Assembly: GCA_034505955.1 (NCBI GenBank)
Contig: JAPDQK010000021.1
Coordinates: 1-64,000, forward strand
DNA: 64,000 bases
Direction: 5' to 3'
From: Zhuqueibacter pondensis
GTDB taxonomy: Bacteria; Zhuqueibacterota; Zhuqueibacteria; Zhuqueibacterales; Zhuqueibacteraceae
The translations under genes were made by a program, and so were the position numbers. The notes under the pieces were generated by a model. That model had not been told where the DNA came from, did no database searches, and saw only the letters and a list, made by a program, of their open reading frames with translations. Below, piece by piece: positions 41,456 to 50,355 of this stretch; within the stretch, counting starts at the first letter, position 1, and each line of letters opens with the position of its first letter.

Positions 41456-42742
41456 ATGAAAGAAGTCGTCATCGTCGAAGGACTGCGTACACCCTATGTG
41501 AAAGCCGGTACTTTGTTCAAAAATTTGCCCGCCCAGGAGCTTGGCCGCATCGTTGTCAGCGAATTACTGGAGCGCACCGAAATTGATCGCAACTTGATTG
41601 ACGAAGTGATCTTTGGCAATATCGCGCAACCGCCGGAAGCGAGCAATATCGCGCGTGTGATTGCGCTGAACAGCGGCATACCGTGCCACGTGCCGGGCGT
41701 GACCGTGTCCCGCAACTGTGCCTCCGGCATCGAAGCAATTGCGAACGCGCACCTCAAAATTGCCACGGGCATGGCGGAGGTGATCCTTGCCGGCGGCGTG
41801 GAGTCGATGAGCAACATTCCGATTCTTTATCCCCATGAGTTTGGCGAAGTGCTCGCCGAAGCCGCCAGGGCAAAAACTGTGACGCAAAAATTCGGCGCGT
41901 TCACGAAAGTTCGTCCAAAACATCTCAAGCCGGTCATCGGCCTGCAGGTCGGTTTGACCGATCCGGTTTGTGATCTCAACATGGGCGAAACCGCCGAAGT
42001 ACTCGCCAAGGAGTTCGGCATCAGCCGCGAGCAGCAGGATATCTTCGCCTTGATGAGCCATCAGCGCGCCGCGCAGGCGACCGACCTCGGCAAGCTGCGC
42101 GCAGAGATCGTCCCGGTCTTTCCTCCGCCGAAATATAACACCGTGATTGACGAGGACAACGGCATTCGTAAAAATCAAACGTTGGAAGCATTGGCCAAAC
42201 TCAAGCCGGTTTTTGATCGCCATTTCGGCACGGTCACTGCCGGCAACTCGAGCCAAATCACTGACGGCGCGGCGGCGGTGCTGGTGATGTCCGCTGCAAA
42301 AGCCAAAGAGCTGGGTTACGAGCCTCTCGGCTATATCCGGAGTTATGCGTTTGCCGGTCTCGATCCGGCGCGCATGGGGCTCGGCCCGGCGCTGGCAACG
42401 CCCAAGGCATTGCAACTGGCCGGAATTTCATTCAAGAATATTCAGCTCATCGAACTGAACGAAGCGTTTGCGGCCCAGGTGATTGCGAACGAAATGGTTT
42501 TTCGTGACGCCAAGCTCTCGCAAAAATGGCTTGGCCGGGAGGATCCGATTGGTGAGATCAATCGCGATCTCTTGAATGTCAACGGCGGGGCGATAGCGCT
42601 CGGCCATCCGGTCGGTGCCTCCGGCACGCGACTGGTTCTGACATTGCTCAAAGAAATGCAGCGCCGCCATTTGAATTTGGGACTGGCGACTTTGTGCGTG
42701 GGCGGCGGCCAGGGCGCAGCGATGATTGTCGAACGAAGATGA
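41456..42742 (+). CDS. Acetyl-CoA acyltransferase (thiolase)
   Basis: 428 residues from the ATG at 41456. The acylated Cys lies in SRNCASGIEAI, the second active-site region is NGGAIALGHPVGASGTR, and the C-terminal Cys is in TLCVGGGQGAA. It is of the FadI/FadA degradative type. It performs the last step of beta-oxidation, releasing acetyl-CoA. It is directly followed by the FadJ-type gene, forming the usual two-subunit trifunctional pair. Confidence 0.93.
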   Translation: MKEVVIVEGLRTPYVKAGTLFKNLPAQELGRIVVSELLERTEIDRNLIDEVIFGNIAQPPEASNIARVIALNSGIPCHVPGVTVSRNCASGIEAIANAHLKIATGMAEVILAGGVESMSNIPILYPHEFGEVLAEAARAKTVTQKFGAFTKVRPKHLKPVIGLQVGLTDPVCDLNMGETAEVLAKEFGISREQQDIFALMSHQRAAQATDLGKLRAEIVPVFPPPKYNTVIDEDNGIRKNQTLEALAKLKPVFDRHFGTVTAGNSSQITDGAAAVLVMSAAKAKELGYEPLGYIRSYAFAGLDPARMGLGPALATPKALQLAGISFKNIQLIELNEAFAAQVIANEMVFRDAKLSQKWLGREDPIGEINRDLLNVNGGAIALGHPVGASGTRLVLTLLKEMQRRHLNLGLATLCVGGGQGAAMIVERR

Positions 42743-42823
42743 GATGCACTGAGGGCAGCGATTATTTTGTCCCCAATTATTTTTCTGTTCATTACCGAAG
42801 AAGTCGTGAAAGTTGAGGATGCC

Positions 42824-45007
42824 ATGGCAGAAACTCCCGAACAACATGTTCAGCAACCCGGCTCAGCGTTTCGTTTGGAAGTCGAAGACAATATCGGCAT
42901 TTTGATATTCGAGGCACCGAATGAGAAAGTGAATATCCTGTCGATGCCGGTGATGCAAGAGCTTGAAAGCCGCCTCGACGAACTCGAGGGCCGCGCTGAT
43001 TTGAAAGCGTTGTTATTTCTGAGTGGCAAAGAAGGCAACTTCATTGCCGGAGTAAAAATCCAGGAGATCGAAAATATCACTGATCCGCAAGACGGAACAC
43101 AAAAGGCGGCGATGGGGCAGGCGGTTTTCTCAAAGATCGCGGCGCTGCCGTTTCCTGTCATTGCGGTGATCGATGGTGCGTGTGTCGGCGGCGGCCTGGA
43201 ATTGGCGTTAGCATGCCATTATCGTCTGGCACGCGATTCCGAGAGAACGCGAATTGGCCTTCCCGAAGTGCGGCTTGGCATCATTCCCGGATTCGGCGGC
43301 ACGCAACGTTTGCCGCGGCTCATCGGCATCCAACGCGCATTGGATTTCATTCTCACCGGCAAGACGGTGGATGCCGGGCGCGCCTACAAATCCGGCATCG
43401 TCGATCGCGTCATTCCCAAAGAATTTCCGTACAGCCAGCTGCGGCGAATCGGGCTGAATTTTGCACAAGAGATTCAAGATCCGGTCACGCGCAGGAAGAT
43501 CAAAGCCCGGCGCAAACGCCTCAATCCGCAGACACTGTTACTCGAAAAAAACGTGTTCGGCCGAAAGGTGCTGTTTGATCAGGCCCGCCGGCGCATCCTG
43601 GCCGAGACCAGGGGGCAATATCCTGCGCCGCAATTCGCGCTGGAAGCCGTGGAAAAAGGTTTTTCCAAAGAACTGGCGCAAGGGCTGAAAATCGAAGCCG
43701 AGTTGCTGGGCAAAGCGATTGTCACGACCGTCTCCAAGAACCTCATCAAAATATTTTACCTCACTGAACACTTCAAGAAGGATCCCGGCGTTGAAAATTA
43801 CGCCGGCCCGATTCAGCAGTTCAACAAGATCGGCGTGCTGGGCGCCGGTGTGATGGGTGGTGGCATTGCGCAACTGATGGCGCATAACCACCTGCCAACG
43901 CGCATGAAAGATGTCACTCTGGCGGCGGTGGCCAAAGGGATGGAGGCGGCGGCAAGAGTCTTCAGCGAGTCCGTCAAAAAACGCCGCATGACGCCGAAAG
44001 AAATGATGAATAACATGGCGCTCATCTCCGGCACCGCGGATTACACCGGCTTCAAAAATGTCGATCTTGTGATCGAAGCGATTGTGGAGGATCTCGAGAT
44101 CAAAAAGAAAGTTTTTGCCGAGATCGAGGCGATCGTTCCGGCGCATTGTATTCTTGCCAGCAACACTTCTTCACTCTCGATTACCGAAATGGCGAAGGCG
44201 ACCAAACGGCCAGACAAGTTTGCCGGGTTGCACTTTTTCAATCCCGTGCATCGCATGCCGCTCGTTGAAGTGATTCGCGGCGAAAGTACAAGCGATGAAA
44301 CGATTGCCAGCCTGGTGGCGTTTGCCAAGAAAATCGGCAAAAACCCAATTGTCGTCAGAGATTCACCGGGATTCTTGGTCAATCGCATTCTTGCTGTCTA
44401 TCTGGCAGAAGCCGGACGCCTGATGACGGAGGGAGCGACGATTGAGCTTGTGGACAATGCTTTGCTCGAATTTGGCATGCCGATGGGGCCATTTCATCTT
44501 CTCGATGAAATCGGCATCGACCTCGCTGCGAAAGTTTCCCACATTCTTGCGGAAGCTTTCGGTGCTCGCATGTCCGGCGAGGGCATAATGAACAAAATCG
44601 TTGAGAGTGGCCGGCTCGGCAAAAAGAACGGCAAAGGCTTCTACATTTACGAGAAGAAGGATAAAAAAGTTGATCCGGCGGTTTACGCCTTGATTGGCAA
44701 AACCGGCAAGTTTAACCAAACCGCCGCCGAGATTCAGGATCGCTGCGTGCTGCTGATGATCAACGAAGCGGCGAGGTGCCTCAGCGAAGGCCTGGTGCGC
44801 GGACCTGAAGAGGTCGATGTCGGCATGATTTTCGGCATCGGCTTTCCGCCGTTCCGTGGTGGGTTGCTGCGCTATGCCGATGCGCGTGGCGTTGACAACA
44901 TCGTCAGCAAGCTCGAAACGCTGGCCGCAAAATATGGCGAGCGATTTACGCCGGCGCAGCGTTTAATGGAGATGAAGCGAATTGGAAAGAAGTTTTACGA
45001 CAAATAA
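42824..45007 (+). CDS. fadJ: Fused enoyl-CoA hydratase/3-hydroxyacyl-CoA dehydrogenase
   Basis: 727 residues from the ATG at 42824 (GAGG upstream). The N-terminal crotonase domain has the oxyanion-hole segments FIAGVKIQEI and GACVGGGLELALAC plus LPEVRLGIIPGFGGTQRLPR with the catalytic Glu. The NAD-binding dehydrogenase domain has GVLGAGVMGGGIAQL, HFFNPVHRMPLVEV, and the C-terminal helical half. It does steps two and three of beta-oxidation and would form a complex with the thiolase before it. Confidence 0.95.
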   Translation: MAETPEQHVQQPGSAFRLEVEDNIGILIFEAPNEKVNILSMPVMQELESRLDELEGRADLKALLFLSGKEGNFIAGVKIQEIENITDPQDGTQKAAMGQAVFSKIAALPFPVIAVIDGACVGGGLELALACHYRLARDSERTRIGLPEVRLGIIPGFGGTQRLPRLIGIQRALDFILTGKTVDAGRAYKSGIVDRVIPKEFPYSQLRRIGLNFAQEIQDPVTRRKIKARRKRLNPQTLLLEKNVFGRKVLFDQARRRILAETRGQYPAPQFALEAVEKGFSKELAQGLKIEAELLGKAIVTTVSKNLIKIFYLTEHFKKDPGVENYAGPIQQFNKIGVLGAGVMGGGIAQLMAHNHLPTRMKDVTLAAVAKGMEAAARVFSESVKKRRMTPKEMMNNMALISGTADYTGFKNVDLVIEAIVEDLEIKKKVFAEIEAIVPAHCILASNTSSLSITEMAKATKRPDKFAGLHFFNPVHRMPLVEVIRGESTSDETIASLVAFAKKIGKNPIVVRDSPGFLVNRILAVYLAEAGRLMTEGATIELVDNALLEFGMPMGPFHLLDEIGIDLAAKVSHILAEAFGARMSGEGIMNKIVESGRLGKKNGKGFYIYEKKDKKVDPAVYALIGKTGKFNQTAAEIQDRCVLLMINEAARCLSEGLVRGPEEVDVGMIFGIGFPPFRGGLLRYADARGVDNIVSKLETLAAKYGERFTPAQRLMEMKRIGKKFYDK

Positions 45008-45165
45008 CTTGAGGAGATGAATTTAAAAATTTTATATCCTGTCAGTTTGGAACGCAATGTGAAAAGCCCGGAAAAAGGGAAGTTGAACTTGCCCCCAGAA
45101 AGCGTGCAAGCTCAGCGAGAATGCTTATGAGCAAGTCTAACTGGTGCAAAAAGGAATTGGTTGCT

Positions 45166-45468
45166 ATGGAAAAGATTTCTTCAAAACCGAGAAAACGAAC
45201 TCAAAAGTCAAGTGCGATGAGTAACATCGAAATCACCGACCGAGAACTGGCCTTGCTGCGAAAACTCAAAAGCGAATCGCAGCAAACCTATCGTTCACTT
45301 GTTCATATCATTGAACAAGTGGTAGCTCTGGCCAGCCCATCCGTACAAGAAATGTCAAAAAAAGAGTACCTAAGTGATCCCGTGTGGAAGCTGGTGGGTA
45401 AGGCCTCTTCTGGGAAACCGGACGACAACAGCTCCATTGAACATGATCAATATCTATACGGGGGGTAA
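45166..45468 (+). CDS. VapB-like antitoxin
   Basis: 100 residues from the ATG at 45166 (AAGGA upstream). It has a basic N-terminus, a helical middle (DRELALLRKLKSESQQTYRSL), and a C-terminal tail DPVWKLVGKASSGKPDD...HDQYLYGG. That tail is typical of antitoxins placed before PIN-domain VapC toxins. The stop is two bases before the toxin start. Confidence 0.75.
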   Translation: MEKISSKPRKRTQKSSAMSNIEITDRELALLRKLKSESQQTYRSLVHIIEQVVALASPSVQEMSKKEYLSDPVWKLVGKASSGKPDDNSSIEHDQYLYGG

Positions 45469-45470
45469 CT

Positions 45471-45932
45471 GTGAGAAACTCTATTTTTGTTGACACCGGT
45501 GCTTGGAAGGCTCTTTATGACAAAGACGATCCATTTCACAAAATAGCCAAAAACACGCTGAATAACTTCAAACGAAAGCGAAGTCACCTCATCACCTCAA
45601 ATTTTATTCTGGATGAAACGATAACTCTGTTGAGGATCAGGGTTAGTCACGAAAGTGCTGTGGAATTCGGTGAAGCCCTGCGAGCCAGCAGAGTCATTAC
45701 AATCATTCACGTGGATGAAGCTATAGAAAATGAAGCCTGGGCGATTTTTAAAAAATATGACGACAAGGCTTTCAGTTTTACCGACTGCACAAGTTTCAGC
45801 ATCATGAAGAGATTGGCAATTGAGCGTGCCTTCGCCCTGGATGACCATTTTCGGCAATTTGGTTTGATCAGCGTTCCCAGTCAGACTGAGGTGCAGAAAA
45901 TATTGGGTGGGCGACCACATCCTAAAAGTTGA
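45471..45932 (+). CDS. VapC-like PIN-domain ribonuclease
   Basis: 153 residues beginning at a GTG. FVDTGAWKALYDKDDPFH has the first Asp, TSNFILDETITLLR the Glu, and FSFTDCTSFSIMKRLAIERAFALDDHFRQFG the last acidic cluster. All PIN catalytic acids are present. It is an RNase toxin controlled by the antitoxin upstream. Confidence 0.9.
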   Translation: MRNSIFVDTGAWKALYDKDDPFHKIAKNTLNNFKRKRSHLITSNFILDETITLLRIRVSHESAVEFGEALRASRVITIIHVDEAIENEAWAIFKKYDDKAFSFTDCTSFSIMKRLAIERAFALDDHFRQFGLISVPSQTEVQKILGGRPHPKS

Positions 45933-45966
45933 TGGCAAAAAGAAGAAATGCGATGCAGCTTGGAAA

Positions 45967-46221
45967 TTAGTGAAAAGTCTGTGAGCGTCCCATCCCTTTG
46001 CGTAGTGAAGCCAGAAATTTCTTGCTATATTTGCCTGTCGCTTCCATTCTGGCAATAACCGTGTCGATATCGCGAATCGGCGGTGGAGTCGGGGTGAGAT
46101 CGTTCGGTTGTGCTGACACAAACAAATCGGCGAATTCGTCACGAATGGTCTGGCGGATGAGCTCCACCAACTCACCCACATTCAGCGAAGCGACAGAGCG
46201 ATCGAAAGCTGTATCAGCCAT
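45967..46221 (-). CDS. Small hypothetical protein
   Basis: 84 residues, mostly helical (SLNVGELVELIRQTIRDEFADLF), with a Pro-rich centre (TPTPPPIRD) and a C-terminal ARMEATGKYSKKFLASLRKGMG. It resembles small antitoxin-like proteins, but no toxin gene follows it. It is convergent with the VapC-like gene. Function is unknown. Confidence 0.55.
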   Translation of the reverse strand: MADTAFDRSVASLNVGELVELIRQTIRDEFADLFVSAQPNDLTPTPPPIRDIDTVIARMEATGKYSKKFLASLRKGMGRSQTFH

Positions 46222-46443
46222 GACTCACCTTTGAATTTTACTTTCTTCCATTGAAAGTTAGCGAGAAAGCCGTCTATTGGCAACAGGAAAATTGACAACT
46301 TTCAAGTGAATTTACGCGTCTTGTCCGGAGCTGCAGGGGTGCTATACGCAGGGCAATACCACAAATAAAATTTTTCCTTGCGGTTTATTTTTGTTCTCGT
46401 TATACTTTAACACAGTTAACCAAACCTTTAACGGGGAGCTAAA

Positions 46444-46704
46444 ATGGCTGACGAAGAAAGGAGGCGGCGTACAGTTCATGGCTGGCAAAGGCATCGGGAA
46501 GGGACGAGGCCGACGGCTTTTGCATTTCAGGATCGGGATTATCCGGAAGAAGTCTATGAACAAAATGATGGCAGAATGGTGTACGTTGGCAAGAATGGCC
46601 GTACGCATATTTTTGATGGCGACCGTCATCATACGAGTTTTTATTCGAGAAAAAATGGTCGTCAACGTAAAGTGAAGTCAGGCCGTTGGCGCAGAATTAA
46701 GTAA
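46444..46704 (+). CDS. Small basic hypothetical protein
   Basis: 86 residues, very rich in Arg, His and Lys (EERRRRTVHGWQRHREG, then GRQRKVKSGRWRRIK). ACGGGGAGC precedes the ATG. A predicted nucleic-acid-binding character follows only from its charge. It is followed 22 bp later by an acidic protein, and the two may form a pair. Confidence 0.6.
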   Translation: MADEERRRRTVHGWQRHREGTRPTAFAFQDRDYPEEVYEQNDGRMVYVGKNGRTHIFDGDRHHTSFYSRKNGRQRKVKSGRWRRIK

Positions 46705-46726
46705 CGATCAAAAGTAGAGGTTAATT

Positions 46727-46993
46727 ATGGAGCTGCTTAATCACAGAGAAGAATCCAGTTTCGTGCTTTGTGATGTGGAGATCTCGGAGTCTGAATTGGA
46801 AATTTACCGGCTCTGCATGAAATATGTTCTTGCGCATGTTGATCCGAAGCGAATTGAAGCGGAATTTGGCGCTTATCCTGACGAGATCTTGGGGATGCTC
46901 GAAAGCGTCGAAGACGTTATGGATCAAGTTGGTTTGCCGCTCGATGAGGAAGCTGAAGAAGAAACTGTGGAATTAGATACTGCAGTAAAATAA
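46727..46993 (+). CDS. Small acidic hypothetical protein
   Basis: 88 residues, strongly acidic (LDEEAEEETVELDTAV at the C-terminus), with a helical core KYVLAHVDPKRIEAEFGAYPDEIL. GAGG lies upstream of the ATG. It is not recognised. It lies between the basic small protein and etfB, 12 bp before the latter, so it may share the etfB transcript. Confidence 0.6.
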   Translation: MELLNHREESSFVLCDVEISESELEIYRLCMKYVLAHVDPKRIEAEFGAYPDEILGMLESVEDVMDQVGLPLDEEAEEETVELDTAVK

Positions 46994-47005
46994 AAGGAGC
47001 AACCC

Positions 47006-47776
47006 GTGAAAATCATTCTCTGCATGAAGCAGGTGCCATTGAAAGACTCCCAGCTCAAAATCACGGCGGATGGCACCTGGGTGGATGAAAAGAATCTGAA
47101 TTTTGAAATCAACGAGAGCGATCATTATGCGCTCGAAGCCGGGTTACGTCTGAAGGAGAAACACGGCGGCGAAGTCGTTGTCATTTCCATGGGACCGGCG
47201 GCACGGTTGAAACAGACCGTTTCGCAGGCGCTGGCAAAGGGCGCAGATCGCGCTCTCATCATCAATCACGACAAGCCGGTGATGGATCCTTTGCTCGGTG
47301 CCAGCATTTTGACGGCAGCAATCAAGCCGGAAAACCCTGATCTCGTGCTCACCGGTTTGCAGAGCGACGATCTCGGCTTCGGCCAAACCGGCGTGATCCT
47401 GGCAGAATTGCTCGGCATGCCCCACGCAACCCTGGTGATGGAAATCCAGGCAGTGAACGGCAAACTGAAAATCAAACGCGAGCTGGAGAGCGGCTGGTTT
47501 CAATACATCGAACTGCCCTCGCCCGCAGTTCTGACCATTCAATCCGGCTATGCGCCGATTCGCTACGCCACGATCAAGGGCATCATGGAGGCAAAAAAGA
47601 AGCCGGTGAAGGAATTGACTGTGTCGGAACTGGGTGTGCAGATGACAGAAGCACTCAAAATGCACAAGCTGTACGTACCAGTGAAAACCAAGCAGACACA
47701 GCTTTTCCAGGGCGAGGCCAAAACCGTGGCGAAACAGCTCGCGGAGAAATTGAAGAATGAAGCGAAGGTGATCTGA
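47006..47776 (+). CDS. etfB: Electron transfer flavoprotein beta subunit
   Basis: 256 residues from a GTG with AAGGAG upstream. MKIILCMKQVP, the AMP/FAD-site segments (ESDHYALEAGL, GLQSDDLGFGQTGVILAELL) and AVLTIQSGYAPIRYATIKGIMEAKKKP define EtfB. Paired with EtfA it takes electrons from acyl-CoA dehydrogenases. Confidence 0.96.
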   Translation: MKIILCMKQVPLKDSQLKITADGTWVDEKNLNFEINESDHYALEAGLRLKEKHGGEVVVISMGPAARLKQTVSQALAKGADRALIINHDKPVMDPLLGASILTAAIKPENPDLVLTGLQSDDLGFGQTGVILAELLGMPHATLVMEIQAVNGKLKIKRELESGWFQYIELPSPAVLTIQSGYAPIRYATIKGIMEAKKKPVKELTVSELGVQMTEALKMHKLYVPVKTKQTQLFQGEAKTVAKQLAEKLKNEAKVI

Positions 47777-47821
47777 CCCAGTCGCTAATTTTTTTGTAAC
47801 GATCTCAGCCATACAGGAGTC

Positions 47822-47932
47822 TGTCATTCTGGAAGACTGCGTCCGCAGGAATCTTTTTGCAATCCAAGACAATCGCGCCAAATACAAAAAAAGATTCCCT
47901 CGCCTGCGGCAGGGCAGGCTTACAGAATGACA
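47822..47932. repeat. Family C repeat between etfB and etfA
   Basis: Begins TGTCATTCT and ends GAATGACA, with GGAATCTTTTTG and AAAAAAGATTCCC arms. A CTGCG-TC-CGCAG mini-palindrome (47837-47848) is embedded in the left arm. It separates two genes that normally adjoin. Confidence 0.7.
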
Positions 47933-47991
47933 AGATAGTTGAATTCGGATCTCATATTTCGCAAGAAAAATTTCAATTTTGGAGATAAAGC

Positions 47992-48984
47992 ATGGCTTCG
48001 GGAATTTTGACAGTTGTCGAGCAGAATGACGGCAAAGTCAGTCGTATCGGTTGGGAAACTTTGGCGGCGGCGCAGGAAATCGGCGCGGGGCTGAATCAAA
48101 GCATTAGCGCTGTGGTGTTGGGCAAAAATGCACAAGCGGCGGCAAAGTCCGTTGCCGAGACCAAAATCCAGCAGGTATGGTTTGCCGAGAATGCCGAACT
48201 CGCCAATTACACACCGGATGGTTTTTCCGCAGCGATTCGGCAGGTGATTCAAAAAGTCCAGCCGCAGTATGTTTTCGTGGGGCATTCTTATCAGGCGCGG
48301 GATTACTTGCCCAAGCTGGCGGCCACATTCGGCCAGGCCCTGCTCAGCGACTGTGTCGGCTTCCGAATCGAAGCCGGCACGGTTATTTTCGTGCGGCAGT
48401 TTTTCCAAGGCAAAATCAACGCAGATTTTTCCTTTGTGTCATCAAGCCGTACTCCTCATTTCGTCAGTTTTCAGGCCGGTGCCGTCAGCAGCGACAAGCT
48501 CGAAAAAGGTGGCAGCGCTGCGGTTGCCGATGCAGGCATCGATCTCTCCGGCATGCCGATTCGTACAAATGTGTTGGAAATTTTTGAAGGTGTCAAAGGC
48601 AAGGTCGATCTCACCAAAGCGGACGTCATCGTGGCCGTCGGGCGCGGGATCAAAGAAAAAGACAAGCTGCCGGTGGTGGAGGAATTGGCGAAGGCGCTCG
48701 GTGCGGAGTTGGGAGCGTCGCGGCCGGTTTGTGATGATGGCTGGCTGCCGATGGATCGCCAGATTGGCTCTTCCGGACAAACGGTTGCTCCCAAACTCTA
48801 CATTGCCGTCGGCATTTCCGGCGCGATTCAACATCTCGTCGGCATGAAAGGCTCGCGTGTGATCGTTGCTGTCAATAAGGATGAACGGGCGCCGATTTTC
48901 GATCTCGCGGATTACGGCGTGGTCGGCGATCTCTTCGAGGTGGTGCCGGCGCTGACTGCGGCGATCAAAGAAGTGAAAGGGTAA
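47992..48984 (+). CDS. etfA: Electron transfer flavoprotein alpha subunit
   Basis: 330 residues. The C-terminal FAD domain shows ASRPVCDDGWLPMDRQIGSSGQTVAPKLYIAVGISGAIQHLVGMK, with KDERAPIFDLADYGVVGDLFEVVP near the end. It forms a heterodimer with EtfB. GGAG lies upstream of the ATG. No ETF:quinone oxidoreductase is seen in the window. Confidence 0.96.
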   Translation: MASGILTVVEQNDGKVSRIGWETLAAAQEIGAGLNQSISAVVLGKNAQAAAKSVAETKIQQVWFAENAELANYTPDGFSAAIRQVIQKVQPQYVFVGHSYQARDYLPKLAATFGQALLSDCVGFRIEAGTVIFVRQFFQGKINADFSFVSSSRTPHFVSFQAGAVSSDKLEKGGSAAVADAGIDLSGMPIRTNVLEIFEGVKGKVDLTKADVIVAVGRGIKEKDKLPVVEELAKALGAELGASRPVCDDGWLPMDRQIGSSGQTVAPKLYIAVGISGAIQHLVGMKGSRVIVAVNKDERAPIFDLADYGVVGDLFEVVPALTAAIKEVKG

Positions 48985-49101
48985 AGGTCGATTTGCCTCA
49001 ACATTTTTTCGCCGGCAGGATGAGGAATCCCACTGCAGTGAATTTTTGAAAATCACTTTCCGTGGTAATTCTTTTTCTGCTGGCGATTTTTATATCCAGT
49101 C

Positions 49102-50100
49102 ATGATTGATTCAGACCATTACAACCCGCCTGTCGATCGCTGCTACTTTTGCCAAGGCCATGATCTCCGTCCGTATGCAGAAGCGAGCTACTGGCTGGAA
49201 TTGCCACTGCACTTTGTCGAGTGCGTCAATTGTCGTCTGATTTTTGCCAATCCCATGCCCAATCTGAAAACTATTCAAGAGGGCAATCAGGCTTTGAATA
49301 TCCATCACACCTCGCGCGGGACGCTGTCGCAATATCGGGGCGGCAAGGAATTCGCGTTATGGCTCAACAACATTGCGCCGGAGGGAATTTTATTGGATGT
49401 GGGTTGCGCCGAGGGCTTCTTTCTGTTCGGCGTGAAAGAAAATTCAAACTGGCAGGCCGAAGGCGTCGAAATCATCGAGGGCGCAGTAGCGTTTGCGCGT
49501 CAGCGTTTGGGTTTGACGATTTACCATGGTCCATTGGATGCCTTGCATGGTATGCCCGAACGGTTTGATGTCATCCGCATGAACAACGTCCTCGAGCACG
49601 TTCAGAATCCGGTGCGCTTTCTGGAGAAAACCCATGAGTTGCTCAAACCTTCAGGCCGGGTATTTTGTTCGACGCCAAACGGCTTTCAGGATGGGCATTT
49701 TCTCAAAACGGCCAACAAGCACGGGCTGCGCTTCAATTTGCTCGAGAATCATTTTTTTTATTATCACCCGCAAACACTGCGAAAAATGTTCGAGGCTTGC
49801 GGCTTCAAAATCATCCGCCATTATTCCGAGGATGTCAGCCACAGTTTGAACGATTTCGGCCTTTCTCCCCGATTCAAATATCCACGTGAAAATCAGAGGT
49901 TGAAGTTGAGCGCGTTCAAAAACCAGTCGAACCAGGATTTCCACATCAGCAACAAGGAAATCCGCTCCTATAAAAACGACCCCCGGCTGCGAACCTGGAA
50001 ATTGCGTCTTCATCGATTCCGCAAAGAGGTTTTTAAATTGAGATTCCCTCCCTCCCTGCCGCTTGGCCACCAGCAGTTGGTCTACGCGCAAAAGACTTGA
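49102..50100 (+). CDS. Class I SAM-dependent methyltransferase with N-terminal Cys motif
   Basis: 332 residues. A CYFCQG...CVNCRLIF pair of CxxC motifs (about residues 14-45) suggests a zinc site. Methyltransferase motif I is ILLDVGCAEGFFL, and VIRMNNVLEHVQNPVRFLEKTHELLKPSGRVFC gives the later motifs. This layout is common in methyltransferases of polysaccharide or glycan gene sets. The substrate is unknown. Confidence 0.88.
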   Translation: MIDSDHYNPPVDRCYFCQGHDLRPYAEASYWLELPLHFVECVNCRLIFANPMPNLKTIQEGNQALNIHHTSRGTLSQYRGGKEFALWLNNIAPEGILLDVGCAEGFFLFGVKENSNWQAEGVEIIEGAVAFARQRLGLTIYHGPLDALHGMPERFDVIRMNNVLEHVQNPVRFLEKTHELLKPSGRVFCSTPNGFQDGHFLKTANKHGLRFNLLENHFFYYHPQTLRKMFEACGFKIIRHYSEDVSHSLNDFGLSPRFKYPRENQRLKLSAFKNQSNQDFHISNKEIRSYKNDPRLRTWKLRLHRFRKEVFKLRFPPSLPLGHQQLVYAQKT

Positions 50101-50355
50101 ATCGCCATGGCATTCGAGCCAGGCCGGAGCTCGAATCTGCCCATGACACTCGTTTTTCTTTTCGGTAGTTCCCAATCATCCCCCAATTCCTCATCCTGCC
50201 GAAAAAATCACCTTAAACCAGCAAATATCTTTGCATTTTCAGGCCTCTGCCGGTATAGTAAAATAGCTCAAGAGTCAACCAGGTGCATTTTGTTCCCCAA
50301 CTCCACATGCACAGCTCGGATTCCTTTACCCGAGGCTATGTGAAAGGCCAGCGCC

